Of a stretch of DNA of 64,000 bases, positions 46,240-58,260 are shown one piece after another. Positions within the stretch are counted from its first letter, which is position 1, and every line of letters starts with the position of its first letter. The translations under genes were made by a program, and so were the position numbers. The DNA is from Welwitschia mirabilis (lineage: Eukaryota; Gnetophyta; Gnetopsida; Welwitschiales): assembly GCA_051453625.1 (NCBI GenBank), contig JBOZIK010000001.1, forward strand, positions 128,144,007 through 128,208,006. The letters run 5' to 3'. Below the pieces are notes generated by a model. The model was not told the DNA's origin. It saw only the letters and a program-made list of their open reading frames with translations, and did no database searches.

Positions 46240-47240
46240 TATGCTTTTTCACCAAATATTTATTGAAATTGGGATTGGCTTTCAAAGTTAGGTGTTCTTC
46301 GGTTAAATGCACATACTTCCTCAAACATCCTCTCTTTAGAAGTTGGCAATAAGGAATACTCTTTATTTTGATAAAGGTTGTTTTTAGAAATATCATAGTT
46401 GAAGTTGTGTTTTTATCTTTTACTACCTTTTCATCAACTATTGTTTAAGTGTACTTCTATAAAGTAATATTAAAATCCTTAATTATATTAGTTGAATCAC
46501 CTTTCTCTTCTTTAACATCATGTTTTACTTCCTTTAAATATTTAATGATTTGAACTATAGTTCAATTTTCCTTAGAAGTGGGTTTTGACTAAGTTTCTAT
46601 CTCTACTAGATTTTCCAACACATTTCGTGCATCCTTTAAAACTAAGTTCATCAAGCTACCACTACAAGAAAAGTCTACAAGTTATTTATTTTGACTAGTC
46701 AATTTACTATAAAAATAATCCATCAATTCTTTTTTATGAAATTCATCAATAAGGTTGGAATGAATAGCTATGATAAAATGCTCATAAGTTATGGAGTAAT
46801 CCTTATGAGGTTGTTGTTAAAAGTTGGTAACCTCCTTCCTTCTTTTTCTCATGGTAATTTCACTCAAAAATCTTTTAATAAAAACTTCTTGCACTTGAAT
46901 CCATGATTTAATCCTTGTGTGGAATGGTTTTAAGGCAAATTTTTCCAATTCCTATAAGTGTGACTGGAAAGATAATCATGTAAGTATAATTACTAATGCA
47001 TTTCTTTTCATTCCTTAAGGTAAGTACAAGTTGTTCAATGTTGGCTAGATGTTGGAAAGGCTTTTCCTCAGAATCCCCTAAAAATGTTGGATAGGTACTC
47101 AAGTTTCTTAATTGTATGTCATCACAAGCAGGTAAATCGAAAGGATTTTGGATTTCATGTTTTCTATCAGAAATAAAATCTCTAAGTGTACCATTTTCAT
47201 TTGAATTTAAAGTGTATATCATGATTAGTGTATCAAAAAA
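46240..47240 (-). pseudogene. gag: M1 gag (decayed)
   Basis: Longest surviving Gag piece in the window: 104 open codons (47222-46908) with IQNPFDLPACDDIQLRN, YPTFLGDSEEKPFQHLANIEQ, equal in order to P1 gag. The zinc-knuckle region near 46400-46350 has lost all four metal ligands (Y, S, Y, Y in place of C, C, H, C), each a single-base change. No longer a functional Gag. Confidence 0.8.
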
Positions 47241-47955
47241 TGTGACTTATTTTTATGTTTGTGAGGATTTTAACATAGATGGAAAAAAAGACGATATGCT
47301 TCTATAATATTATTTTCACAATTTTCTTTGTAAAATATAATTCTAAAATAATAAAAGTAGAAGAATCCTCTTCTTCAATTCTTAAAATTTGCATATCTAA
47401 AAGGTGCATACCTAAATTTTACTTGAAGTCAAATAATCCTTCTTTAATATTTTCTCCAATCAACTTTTACTCTCTCTAATATTTTATCTTTCTACTAGAA
47501 TTTACCATGTCCTTACATAATTTAGATAGAGAATAAAAAGAAAAATAAAAATACCTAATATTCATCCACCTAGTTATGAGGGTGATAGGAGGAACAATGA
47601 TCACAATAGTAGAAAATCGAAATCAGAGAAAAATTATTATAAATAAAGAAATAGACTATCATCCATATTATCATGGGGACAACAAACAAGATGACAATAT
47701 TTTTATTACTACTACTAATAGAAGAAAATTTTGTGAAAAAAGAAAATAAATTTGAAAATCTACAACTATCATTTCCAGTGTCATGAAAACAACTAAAAGG
47801 ATGATATTGAATTTTTTTAAACTATGTAAAATGAAAATTACCAAAATAAACCTACTAAACTATAATAAAAATATAGTACTATTTCAAATAATAATGTAAA
47901 CTGAAATTCAAGGCCCTTATTTAGATAGTAATAATCCTCCATCTCCTTATAGCCT

Positions 47956-47973
47956 TCCCTGAAAATGGCACCA
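47956..47973 (-). promoter_or_regulatory. M1 primer-binding site, tRNA-Asp type
   Basis: On the minus strand TGGTGCCATTTTCAGGGA, three bases after the LTR end; it matches the tRNA-Asp site except for CpG-type changes and a GC-to-TT change in the middle. Confidence 0.75.
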
Positions 47974-47976
47974 AAA

Positions 47977-49228
47977 TTTTATAGTATGAATTTGTGCAAT
48001 CTTTAAGTCCTTAAGTAAAACCTGTAAATCATAGTGGTTGCAAAAAAAACACATACTAGTATAGATGGGAGTTAACTCAAATGTCATAATTTGTTGAAGG
48101 TACTAGGCTAGAAGTTAGAGAATTGATTTCACCAAGAGTTTAGAGTTTTATATTTTAGTAAATAAAAAAAAAATAATGATGTAATGTAATTCAAGATGAA
48201 GATGCCAATGGATGAAATGCAAGTGTAATGAGTTATATTTGAATTCCAATCCTCCTATTACAAGAATTAAGTTGTATGAATCAGATTAATTAGAAAGAGT
48301 TTATCAATTATTCCTAATCAATAAAAACTATAAGATATGTCAAACTAAATAGGAATAAAGCCAATGTGAAAATGGAGTAAAATGGAATACAATGCAAAAT
48401 ATAAACTAGAAAAGTCAACCTTAACAAAGGTTGCCCCTATGATCTAGATAAACTATGAAGCTGTCAGCAAATCATAATCAACTTAAATCATAAGGTACAT
48501 TTACATAATAGAAGTAAAAATACTAATTGAATTAATCATTAACCTTATATTTACTTACAATAAAGTGGTAGCATCTCAATGGAGGATATTTAGCTCAACA
48601 CCAAGATAATCTTATCTTTGTAGCCTATGGATAAATATCTTATTCTTCAATTTTTCATCACAAAAATATCTGGTATAAAAGATGGAAATGGAAGTGAAGG
48701 AAAGGGAGGGTATTTATATTTTTATATTAAAGTTCTAAAATCATAACCCTAAGAGTTAAATAAGAAACCCTAGCAACCCACATGGACTAAATGACCCCAT
48801 TACAAAGTTAATTCTTTCTGTTCATACAAAAATAGTTCTTATCTTGAGTATCATAAGGATGACAATGGGGAAGATACTATATAATAAAAGGTAATCCATT
48901 AGCTTCTAGCCCCATAATCAACTTCACAGCTTTAATCCATTTCAATAGTGCTATTTTCCTGACTGTCATGGGGATGACAGAGGAGATGACAATACTCTCT
49001 ATCTTCCATCTCAAAGGAAAATCATTATTCTATATGGTTAATCTTTTCTTCAAGGCATGAAGTATCAAAATAAGCCTAATATAACTCCAAATATGCTAAG
49101 AATTGTGTGTTTTATTGAATATCCTATCAATTATTTATAATCATTAGAATTGCATCCAAACCTATATAAATGTCCTGCAAAAGTACTCAAAATACACCAT
49201 TGAAATCCTACAAACTAGCATCACAACA
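47977..49228 (-). mobile_element. M1 5' LTR
   Basis: 1252 bp from TTTTATAGTATGAATT (a decayed TGTTATAG) to GCATCACAACA. TATA element at 48711-48719 on the minus strand. The tight hairpin at 48963-48980 lies inside. Confidence 0.9.
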
Positions 49229-49233
49229 CACAC
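49229..49233 (+). repeat. M1 target-site duplication, right copy
   Basis: CACAC, equal to 41346-41350. Confidence 0.7.
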
Positions 49234-49721
49234 ACTCTCTCTTATACATAATTCTCCACCTATACCTTTTTAGTTTTTCTAGATATATTATAACTGCATC
49301 TTGCTTTATTGTAATGGCTTTTATACTTAATTAAAAATTAATATGAATCTTTATCTTTATAAATATGGTTTTGATTCTAAATTGACACTTAATTAAAAAT
49401 GTTTTAATTTGGTTTTAAGGCTCTAAAACATAACATTTAAGGCATCATTATTAATAAAATCAGTTCTACTAGCCTCCCTAAATGGCACTTCCACCTTAAC
49501 TTTGCATAAATATATTTATTTTTTGTATAAATATTATACTTTATATTTCTTGAATTTCAACACTTAGGCCTCTGTTAAAAATTTATAAAAATTGACTAAT
49601 TTAAATTCATCACTCACTCCTTCATTCTAAAATCATCACTTTCATTTCTCTTTCTTCTTTTTTTAAAATCATTTTATAGTTATTTATGCATTCATACATT
49701 TTATATTTAGAGATTTAAGTC
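49234..49721 (+). mobile_element. R2 fragment between M1 and M2
   Basis: Begins as the rest of the CT/CA tract and continues in AT-rich sequence with short matches to R1 2640-2820 (CACTTCCACCTT, ATTCATTCCTTC-type blocks). It is host sequence left between two insertions; no gene. Confidence 0.5.
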
Positions 49722-50963
49722 TATTGTAGTGTGAATTTATGCAATTTTGAAGTTCTTTAGGTAAACATGTATCTCAAATAACTTGTAGAAAAACACATGC
49801 TAGTATAGACAGGAGTTCACCTAAATGTCATAATTCCAATGAAGGCACTAAGCTCAGAGTTAAAGAATTACTTTCTAAAGGTATTTTTAGTCTTTTATCT
49901 TTTAATAAATGAAATTAAATAATAAAGCAAATGCAATGCAATGTAAATGGATATGAAATTCAAATGGAAAGGAATGAATTATATTAGTTTCTAATTCTTC
50001 TATTATAAGAACTAGATCTCTATAATTCAGATCAATTAAGAAGATACCTTATTCTTAACCAATATGAACTATGAGATATACCAAGTAGATTAAGGAATGC
50101 AATGTGAAATGAAAATGGAATAACAATGCAATCTAATACTAACCAAAGTCAACCTTAATAAAGGTTTCCCTTATGATCTAAATAAATCATAAAACTATCA
50201 CTTAATTATAATCAACTTAAACCATAAGAGACATAAACAGAATTGGAATAAAAACAGAAATTATATTGATTTCAAAGAAATTTACATCCACTTATAACAA
50301 AATAGCAGCACCTCAATGGAAGATACTTAGTCTAATACCAAGAGAACTCCTTTCTATAGCTACTAGATGGATCTCTTGTCCTTCAATCTTCTGTCACAAG
50401 CATATCAAGTCCAAAAGATGAAAATAGAAATGCATGAGGGAAAGTTTATTTATATTTCTACATTGAGGTTCTAAAAACTCAACCTTAAAGGTCAAAAAAG
50501 AAATCCTAATAGCCCAAATGGATCAATTAATCCCATTACAAAGATAATCCTTTCTAACCATAGAACAATAGTTGTCATCTTACCTGTCATGGGGATGACA
50601 GAGTGGGTGTCATCCTATATCAAAATTCACTTCATTAACTTCATGCCCTATTGTTAACCCCACAAATTTTGTCCATGTCAGTAGTTCTATTATCCTGGCT
50701 ATCATGGAAATGATAGAGAGGACGACAGACTTCCTTAGCTTTAATATCAAAGGTAAGTCAGTCTTTTTCATGATGAATCCTTCTTCCAAGTATGCAGTGT
50801 TAGAATAAGTACAAGAAAATTTCAAATATGCTAAAAATCGCATGTTTTATTGATCATCATATTAAAGCTCCATAATCATTAGTATTACATTCAAACCTAT
50901 GTAAATGTCCTGTAAAAGCACTCAAAATACATCATCAAATTCTTATAAATTGGCATCGTAACA
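49722..50963 (-). mobile_element. M2 3' LTR
   Basis: From TATTGTAGTGTGAATT to GCATCGTAACA, next to the complement of GGGGGGCTA. TATA element near 50445-50452 (minus strand). Hairpins at 50584-50601 and 50699-50716. Confidence 0.9.
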
Positions 50964-53164
50964 TAGCCCCCCTTACTTAGCCTTATTAGTTCCTAACAAA
51001 GTGAGGGGTCAACTATATTGCGAATCAATTTGATTAAGATAAAATAGTACCAAAAAGATGTAAATTTAGTTTAATTAAATAATGTAAGAATAGATATCAC
51101 AAATAGATTAATTGATACAAATGCTAAAAATATCCTTAAGCCACCTACTTAAGCATGTCACTATAGAACAAATGAATTTTATACAAATACAGAAATCATA
51201 CAAATTAAAACATTAATAGCTCATGGAATGATAATGTGTATGCATATTATAGAAATAGTGATAATGAACTAATCTGACAGGCTTAAGTAGTATTAATCTC
51301 AAAAGAGTAATGCATTTAAGTTTATCAGTCTAATCCATAAGAATAAGAGGAGATATAGCATTCTTTTTAGATGATCTAAAACATAGCTACAAGAATACTC
51401 TGAGAGTGTGCTACTATAATCCTATAAGATAAACTCTAGAATTTATTTAATTAACATGAAAGGTCATCCAAACAACCCATCATATATATGTAACATGAAA
51501 GCATGAAATATGATCCTTTTTTATTTTCAAAAATTTGTGTTCAAAATTATAAAATAAAGCCCAAAAGTGTATCGTGCTCATCCCCACTCCTCCGCCCCTT
51601 CCTTCCCCCTCCTCTTCCGCCCCCCCACCACCACCACCATCCCACACATAATAAGAGAAGCAAGATGTCCCAAATTACACCAAAGATAAAGGATAAGTAT
51701 TATCCCATCTATCATGGGAACAATAGATGTGGGATAATAGTGATCAAATATGCTATTTGGATAGAAAAGATAAGTAGAAAAAAATGTAGAAAATAGGCTA
51801 ACACATAGAAAATAGAAGAAAAATAGAAAGAAGGTAGAAAGTAAAGAAATGGCTTGAAAACTATACCCATGGTGAAGATGGATATATGAAGGAAAATGAA
51901 AAAAAAGAAGAAAATGCACTAAGTAGAAAGAAACAATGCTCACAAACTCCACAAATGTGCTCAAACTCATGGAAAAAAAAAGTAGAACTCATCAAGTTAT
52001 GAGAACCTATCGAAAATCAATCATCTAGAAAAACACATCAACAAGAAATTAGAAAAATGATTAGATTCATAATATGATGCTAAGAAAGTATGGAAAATGA
52101 CTTTGGAAAATCCAACAAAATAGTTAAAGAAAAATAAAATGAAAATGAACAACTAGGAATATAAAGAAATTTTATTTCCTATCCTAAATTCTAATCTAAC
52201 AAATTTCCTTGACAAAAATCATAAAAGCACTCGATAAAAGATGCATTATAATATGTAGAAACTATAAAGTACCACTCAATCAAGTAATGATTACAACGAT
52301 CTCAAGTATGTTTAATGTTATCAAATAATGAATGATAAGATAAAAAGCTATTTAAAATAGAAAATTATAAGCTTCCATATTAAAAAAACACTACAATCCA
52401 AAAAGTAGAGTGATAATGTAAAAGTACTAGAAATAAATAAATAAAAATGAGTCTAGAAAACAAGAAATACCTCTGATGACACTAGGGATATCACTAATTT
52501 TGTAGCCTTGAAATATAATTTATTTGACCATGATGAGGGAAGTGCAAGCACTATTAGAAGAGTAAGGACCCACATAGCATGGCCAACTAAACCCCCCAAT
52601 GGAGTTTTCATAGCTATCATATTGCACTTCCAAAGGCCCTCTTAAGAATATTTGCCCCAGTGTGCTTGAAGTGGGACATCATGGTGATCATGTTTTTGAG
52701 ATATAATAGGGAAGAGCATGGTCTTTATTTCTTCTTTTATTTATTTTTTTTAAAGTAACATTTCACATGACCAAGTACTTATAAGGATAAAAGTGAAGTA
52801 GTGATATGAGTAAAAAATGTAAAAACATGCAAAAACAACTAATTACATAAACCAATAAAAGAGAATAAAAGAACCAAGGCATCATCCTTTAAAATAAAGT
52901 TCATAGACATATGAATGTTTAAAAATTAGATGAAGTTAATCTTATCATCTAAATGCCCAAGTAAAATATTACTAATCATAGAAACTTCATAAGTAAATAC
53001 ATATATCAAGTTAAAAATATTCAAGTGATATCATGATGTTTACCAAAGGAATGAGTTAAGAAGTAATTTAGACAATGACAAAAGGAAGGTCTTCCTTATT
53101 AAGAGGGGGTTTCAAAAAAGTGCTTCTGTCATATTCAAGGTTTTATTAAAAGATAATTCATAAA
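50964..53164 (-). mobile_element. M2 polypurine tract and shortened post-pol spacer
   Basis: The complement of AAGTAAGGGGGGCTA lies beside the LTR. Positions 52560-52690 equal the P1 and M0 spacers. ORF3 is missing: where it should be, around 51575-51650, stands a C-rich tract. A 130-codon hydrophobic frame (51970-51578) is low-complexity spacer sequence. A 15-bp stem hairpin lies at 51698-51739. Confidence 0.65.
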
Positions 53165-54380
53165 GTTTTAACCTTTATTCATTAACTTTGTAAATCTCTC
53201 TAGTATTTGAATCAAATATTTTAATTGAGCCATTTGAATGTACTTTTTCTATAAGACAAGGACTCAACCATTTAGAAGTTAACTTGTTGTGTAAAAGATG
53301 TACTCAAGTGTTATACAGAAGGATAAGTTGAATAGGTTTAAACTTCTTATGAATACTTTTTTTATCATGTCTAAACTTGGCTTGAGTTTTATAAATGAGT
53401 TAATGATGTAAAGCATAAGTACATTTCACATCTAAATGATCAAGTTGAGCTAATCGAGTTTTAAGGTTATCATTTAAGTCTACAAGATTAAGTTAATACA
53501 TGGATCAATAAGAATTATAGCAAACATTAACCAGTAAAATACAAAATTTTCCATATACAAGTTCATATGATAATAAACCTAAAAAGTTACATCAAGGAGT
53601 ATAATAAGCCTAAATAACATCATTAAGTTTAGAGGACCAAGTTTTTCTATTGATAGAGACTAATTTTTGAAGCATCTTTTTGATTTCTCTATTTGTGGTT
53701 TCAACTTATCCATTAGTTTGACGATGATAGGCATAAGCAATTCTATGTTCAACACTAATGGATAAAAGAATTTTTTAAAAAAGGTAATTATTGAAATGAG
53801 TTCCTTGATCACTAATGATAATTTATAGAAACAAAAATATTGAAAGATATGATTTTAAACAAAGTTGCAAATGGTTCAAGCATCATTTTTGGTAGTAGGA
53901 ACAACTTCTACCCACTTAATAACATAATTAATAGTGATAAGGATATAATTTTTATTATGAGAAGGTGGTGTAATAGGGCCTACAAATTCAATTCCCCAAC
54001 AATCAAAAGGTTCACATTCAAGTATAGGTCTAAGGGGTATATTTTAAGAATGAGTTAGGCTAACATAACATTGACATTCGTTGCATCTTCTAGTAAAGTC
54101 ATATGAATCCTTAAACAGAGTAGGCAAATAAAACCTAGAGTGAAGAATATTCATGATAGTCTTTTGACCACTAAAGTATCCCCCACATACTCCTCCATGA
54201 CAAAGTTTTAGGATTTCTAAGTTTTTCCACTCAGGTACATATTTATGCATGATTTGATCTTTGCAACATCTATAGAGATGGGGTTCATTCCACTCATAGT
54301 CACCATTCCTATAGAGAAAAGTTTTATGTTGGTTATAATTCCAATGCTGTGGAGTTTTCATAATCATAAGGTAGTTCATA
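53165..54380 (-). pseudogene. M2 integrase (decayed; amino end open)
   Basis: An unbroken 111-codon part (54379-54044) holds the zinc-binding amino end: HLYRCCKDQIM, LKLCHGGVCGGYFS, KTIMNILHSRFYLPTLF and TRRCNECQ, with both His and both Cys present. The core follows with GIEFVGPI (catalytic Asp to Glu), ISDQGTHF in another frame (second Asp kept) and RQTNG-VETTNREIKK (Glu kept). The C-terminal domain lies at 53530-53165. Two of three core residues survive. The frame is broken by shifts near 53850. Confidence 0.88.
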
Positions 54381-54389
54381 ATATAAGCA

Positions 54390-54940
54390 TATCAAGAGCA
54401 AGATGAGAAGATGAGATAGCATAAACTTATTTAATTGCAAAGAGTTATTCATTAAGAAAAGAGTCATTAATGGGAACTTCATCATGAGAGTAAGAAATTC
54501 AAGATAGATGATTAGTGACACTGTTACATTTCCCAGATTTATCAATGATGGTAAGATTAAATTCTTATATGAGAAGAATCCACCTAATAAGTTTGAAACT
54601 AGAGTCTTTTTTAGTCATAAGATAGTGGATGGCTACATGATCTATATAAACATTAACATGAAAGTCAAGAAAATAATGTCAAAAATGACCTAGGAAAAAG
54701 ATAATGGCAAGCATTTTTCTCATAGTAGTAGCGTAGTTGAATTGGACTTGTGATAAAGTTTTACTAAGATAAGATATGACTTTAAAACCATTTTATATTT
54801 TTGGCCAAGAACCCCCCTAAAGTAATGTTACTTTCATCACACATAAGTTTGAAATCTTTACTCCAATTAGGATCCATGATAATAGGTTTAAAAGAAATGT
54901 TTTCTTTGAGAGTTTTAAAAGTAAGTTGGCATGAATTGTT
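54390..54940 (-). pseudogene. M2 RNase H (decayed)
   Basis: Minus strand: FKLMCDESNITLGG (first acidic residue kept), a PIQLRYYYEKNACHYLF-like segment near 54740-54700, FHVNVYIDHVAIHYLMTKKDS near 54650-54610, MINLGNVTVSL-type end near 54540 that in frame reads IDKSGKCNSVTNHLS. Order equals P1 10560-10930. Confidence 0.8.
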
Positions 54941-55059
54941 TTAATCGAATTTAACATCTTTTTCAAGTAAGGAGTGGAGAGGTTTACAAATTTTGGCATA
55001 ATCATAAATAAACCATTAATAAAAACTAGCATGATCAAGGAAACATCTAATTTGTTTGA

Positions 55060-55740
55060 TATTAGTTAGAGGTCTAAGGTTTTTAATGATATTAAATTTT
55101 AGGAGATCCATCCTAATCCCTTTTTTTGAAATGTAATATTCTAAAATAATTCCATGATTAACAAGGAAAGAAATCTTTTCCCAACTCAAGTGTAAGCCAC
55201 TCTCAATACATTGATTTAGGATTTTCTCTAATCTCTTTATGGTTTATTCAAAAGTATCACCAAAGATGAAAAAGTCATCCATAAATATTTCAATAGAATC
55301 TTCTATAATGTTAAAAAATATCCTCATCATAACTCTTTAAAAGTTTCTCACGGAATTACCAAGTCTAAAGGGCATTCGTCTAAAAGTAAAGGTTCCAAAG
55401 GATGAGGTGAAAGTGATTTTAGCCTGGTCTCCACTTGCTATACAAATTTGATTATAACCACTATACACATCAAAAAAACAATAGTAGGCATGACCTTAGA
55501 TTCTATAAAGTACTTGATTAAGAAAGGGTAAAAGATAATGATCCTTTTTAATGATCTCATTAAATTTTCTAAAATCGATGCACATTCTCCATTTCTTCTT
55601 CTTCTTTGGAACTACTATTAAAGAACTAATCCACTCACTATTGAATATGGCATATATGATTCTAGCATTTATAAGTTTAATGATTTCATTTTTAATGATT
55701 TGTTTAAGGGCTAGATTGAGCCTTCTTTGGAGTTACCTAA
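55060..55740 (-). pseudogene. pol: M2 reverse transcriptase (decayed, FMDDF kept)
   Basis: The minus-strand reading has NSEWISSLIVVPKKKKKWRMCIDFRKFNEIIKKDHYLLPFL, FFDVYSGYNQICIASGDQAKITFT, FRRMPFRLGNS and EIFMDDFFIFGDTFE; both catalytic Asp codons are at 55274-55279. Then LHLSWEKISFLVNHGIILEYYIS. Few stops: this is the most readable RT of the window. The NAP-TFQ block is damaged (GNSVRNF). Confidence 0.9.
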
Positions 55741-55859
55741 TATTTTTAGCATTATCTTCAAGGTAAATTTTGTGTTAAACTATGAAAAGAGGAATGTTAA
55801 CTAAGTCTTTATGTATCCAAGAAAAAGTTTCAAAATTAAGGGTAAAATCAAGTTTAATT

Positions 55860-56170
55860 CCTTTTGAGAAGAGAGAAGATCATTGATTATTAGGGGTTTC
55901 ATTTAATTTTTAGATAGAAAAATATATTTTAAACCTTGGGGTACTTTCTTAAGTTCAAGGCTGATATTTTAAGTGATCATCCCATATGTCATGGGGATGA
56001 TAGACTTGGAACAAGACTCTATAAAAATTTTTTCTACTAAATAAAAATGTTGAATTTCTCCCTAGTTAGTATGTTCTTCATCCTCAAACTCAAGACAATG
56101 TGTTTTAGCGAAGTCATCATATAAAGTTATTTTATGTAGCATGATTAATCTCTCCTCAATTGGTCAATGT
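55860..56170 (-). pseudogene. M2 protease-RT linker (decayed)
   Basis: Parallel to 44799-45083 of M1: the left end gives the L-KYIFL-KLNETPNN-like linker and the right end the start shared with M1 (CATGATTAATCTCTC, CTCAAGACAATGTGTTTT). Stops interrupt it. Confidence 0.6.
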
Positions 56171-56269
56171 TATAAAAACAAGGTTGATTTCAGTTCTTCT
56201 TTAAGGTTAAACTCAGTTCTTATGTCCTTTTTAGTAGCATTAAAAACTTAAATGATAATTTATCTATTA

Positions 56270-56590
56270 CCAAGATGATATCTCATCATATTAGATTGTG
56301 TGTCAATGATACAATGGGTAGTTGCATAAAAGGCTCTTTCTAAAAGAAGTAGATAACCTTCATCATGTTCTATCTTAATGATGACAACATCTATGGGGTA
56401 AAAGGTTCCTCAATTTGGATAATTAAGTCCCTGATAATTCCTAATGATTTTTTAATTAAGTTATCAGCCAATTTCAAGATGATTTATGTAGTTTTCATTT
56501 TCTTTTCCAACCCAAGTCTCTTACATATATGGAGAGGCATGACGTTTACACTTGCTCATATATTAATTAAAGCTTTTTGAATTATTTTAT
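56270..56590 (-). pseudogene. M2 aspartic protease (decayed)
   Basis: Minus strand: ALINI-ASVNVMPLHICKRLGLEK, with the catalytic Asp changed to Asn and the next Gly codon now TGA, then IIKIEHDEGYLLLLERAFYATTHCIIDT in a shifted frame, where the LGR block reads LER. Inactive. Confidence 0.8.
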
Positions 56591-57329
56591 TTTCTTCTAA
56601 GGTAACACTCAAAACTGCAACTTCAAGGTCTTTAAATTTAGGATAGTTTTGCATGACTAAGTTAGAAAGAGATTGAGCAAGAAAAACTTTGATAGGAATG
56701 ATATATTTTTACTCCCTTCTTACTAAGTCCTTCTATAACTTAGAATATTTAGAATTCTCTTACCAGATTTTCCAAAATGGCAAGTTGATGTTTACATCTT
56801 GCATTAAATTTTTCAAGTGTTTATCAAAGATAGGATTTGTATTTAATAGATCAAGATAAGGAGTGGATAATTTATTTCCTTTCTTTTCTCATGAGGCTTT
56901 AGTAGGAGATGTTGATGGAAGGTTGTATGAATCAAAGATTTCTACATTATACTCTTCATTCATTTCATTGTTTTTAGAAGTTTAAATCCCATGAGTAGGA
57001 GGTTTTGTGTCTTTTCCACTTTGTATTACTATCTTCAAATCTTTCTTAACTTCATTTGAGTTGGGTAAAGGTTAAAATTCAAGAGAACCTTATGGTCTTT
57101 GGTTGTCAAGCATTGTTTGATGAAGAATATTTACTAAGTTCTCAATGTTTTTATTAGTTTTATCTTGCATTTTTCTCATTTCTTCTATGGATTATCTAAT
57201 TTGATCATTTTGATTTTGTTGAAAATTAGATTGAAAGTTGGAATTTTTGAGTCTACTTTCAAAAGGCTTTCATTCAGATTATCCACCTAGTTTTTGTTGA
57301 AATTGTGGTTGATTTTTAGAATTGGGTGT

Positions 57330-58260
57330 TCTTTAGTTGAAAGCACAAACTTCCTCAAACATCTTCTCCTTATAAGTTGGTAATAAAGGATACTCGTTAG
57401 TTGGATGAGAGTTACCTTTACAAATTTTACAATTTGAAGTTGAGTTTTCATTATTTACTACTTTTGCATCAACTATCATCTATGTATACTTCTCTAAAGT
57501 AGTAGTAAAATCTCTTATCATGTTGGTTGATTTATGTCTTTATTCTTCATTTTTATGTTTAACTTCCTTTAAGTCCTTTAAGATTTGGCCTTTAGTTAGA
57601 TTTTATTTAGTGGATTTAGGCAAAGTTTGACTTATTTCTATAAGATTTTCCATCACACTCCATGCTTCTTCTAAAACTAGATTCAATAAGTTGCCTCAAT
57701 AGGAAAAATCTACAAGTTATTTAGTTGGAGAATTAAATCCACTATAAAAATAGTCTACTAGCTCTTCTTTACAAAAATCATCAATAGGGTTGGAATGGCT
57801 AGCTATTATAAAATGTTCATAGGCTATTATGTAATCATCATGATGTTGTTGGTAAAAGTTGATTACTTCTTTTCTTCTTCTTTTTATGAAACTTTCACTC
57901 AAAATTCTTTTGATAAACACTTCTTGCAATTAACTCTAAGATTTAAGCCTTTTATGTGGTATTGTTTTAAGCCAAATTTTTGCTCTTCATCTAAGCGTAA
58001 CTAAAAAAATAATCATATAGATCAGTTACTAATATGTTTTTTTCCATTTCCTGAGGTAGGTACAAATTTTTTAATATTAGTTAAATATTGGAAGGGATCT
58101 TTCTTATGTTCCCCAAAAAAATTTGGATATGCACTTAAATTTCTTAATTCTACATCATCTTCGGAAGGTAAATCAAAGGTATTTTAAATTTCACATTTTC
58201 TACTGGCAATTAAATCTCTAAGAGTAAAGTTTGCATTCAAAGAAGAGGTTTCTATTATGA
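57330..58260 (-). pseudogene. gag: M2 gag with zinc knuckle (decayed)
   Basis: Front part FDLPSEDDVELRNLSAYPNFFG; an open 70-codon part (57929-57717) with EVFIKRILSESFIKRRRKEVINFYQQ and VDYFYSGFNS; then the zinc knuckle at 57431-57390, CKICKGNSHPTNEY, where three ligands stand and the last Cys is Tyr. Order equals P1 and M1. Confidence 0.8.

Larger units (their letters stand above)
41351..49228 (-). mobile_element. M1: OTA-type Ty3/gypsy element, internally deleted
   Basis: Minus-strand element with both LTRs, tRNA-Asp-type primer site and polypurine tract. Internal order from right to left is gag, protease, linker, RT, RNase H and integrase amino end. The integrase core and C-terminus, the spacer's larger part and ORF3 are missing. 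The internal region is only 5.2 kb, against about 8 kb in M2. It sits in a CT/CA tract with CACAC on both sides. All frames are broken. Confidence 0.9.

Noticed and set aside
46691-46906. 71-codon plus-strand frame and similar ones at 43182, 43494, 45771, 54508, 55551, 56365 and 57795
   Set aside because: They are antisense to recognised gag, protease, RT or RNase H segments of M1 and M2.
51578-51970. 130-codon minus-strand frame with membrane-like composition
   Set aside because: Low-complexity translation of A-rich sequence ending in the C-rich tract; the corresponding P1 and M0 spacer shows no matching protein.
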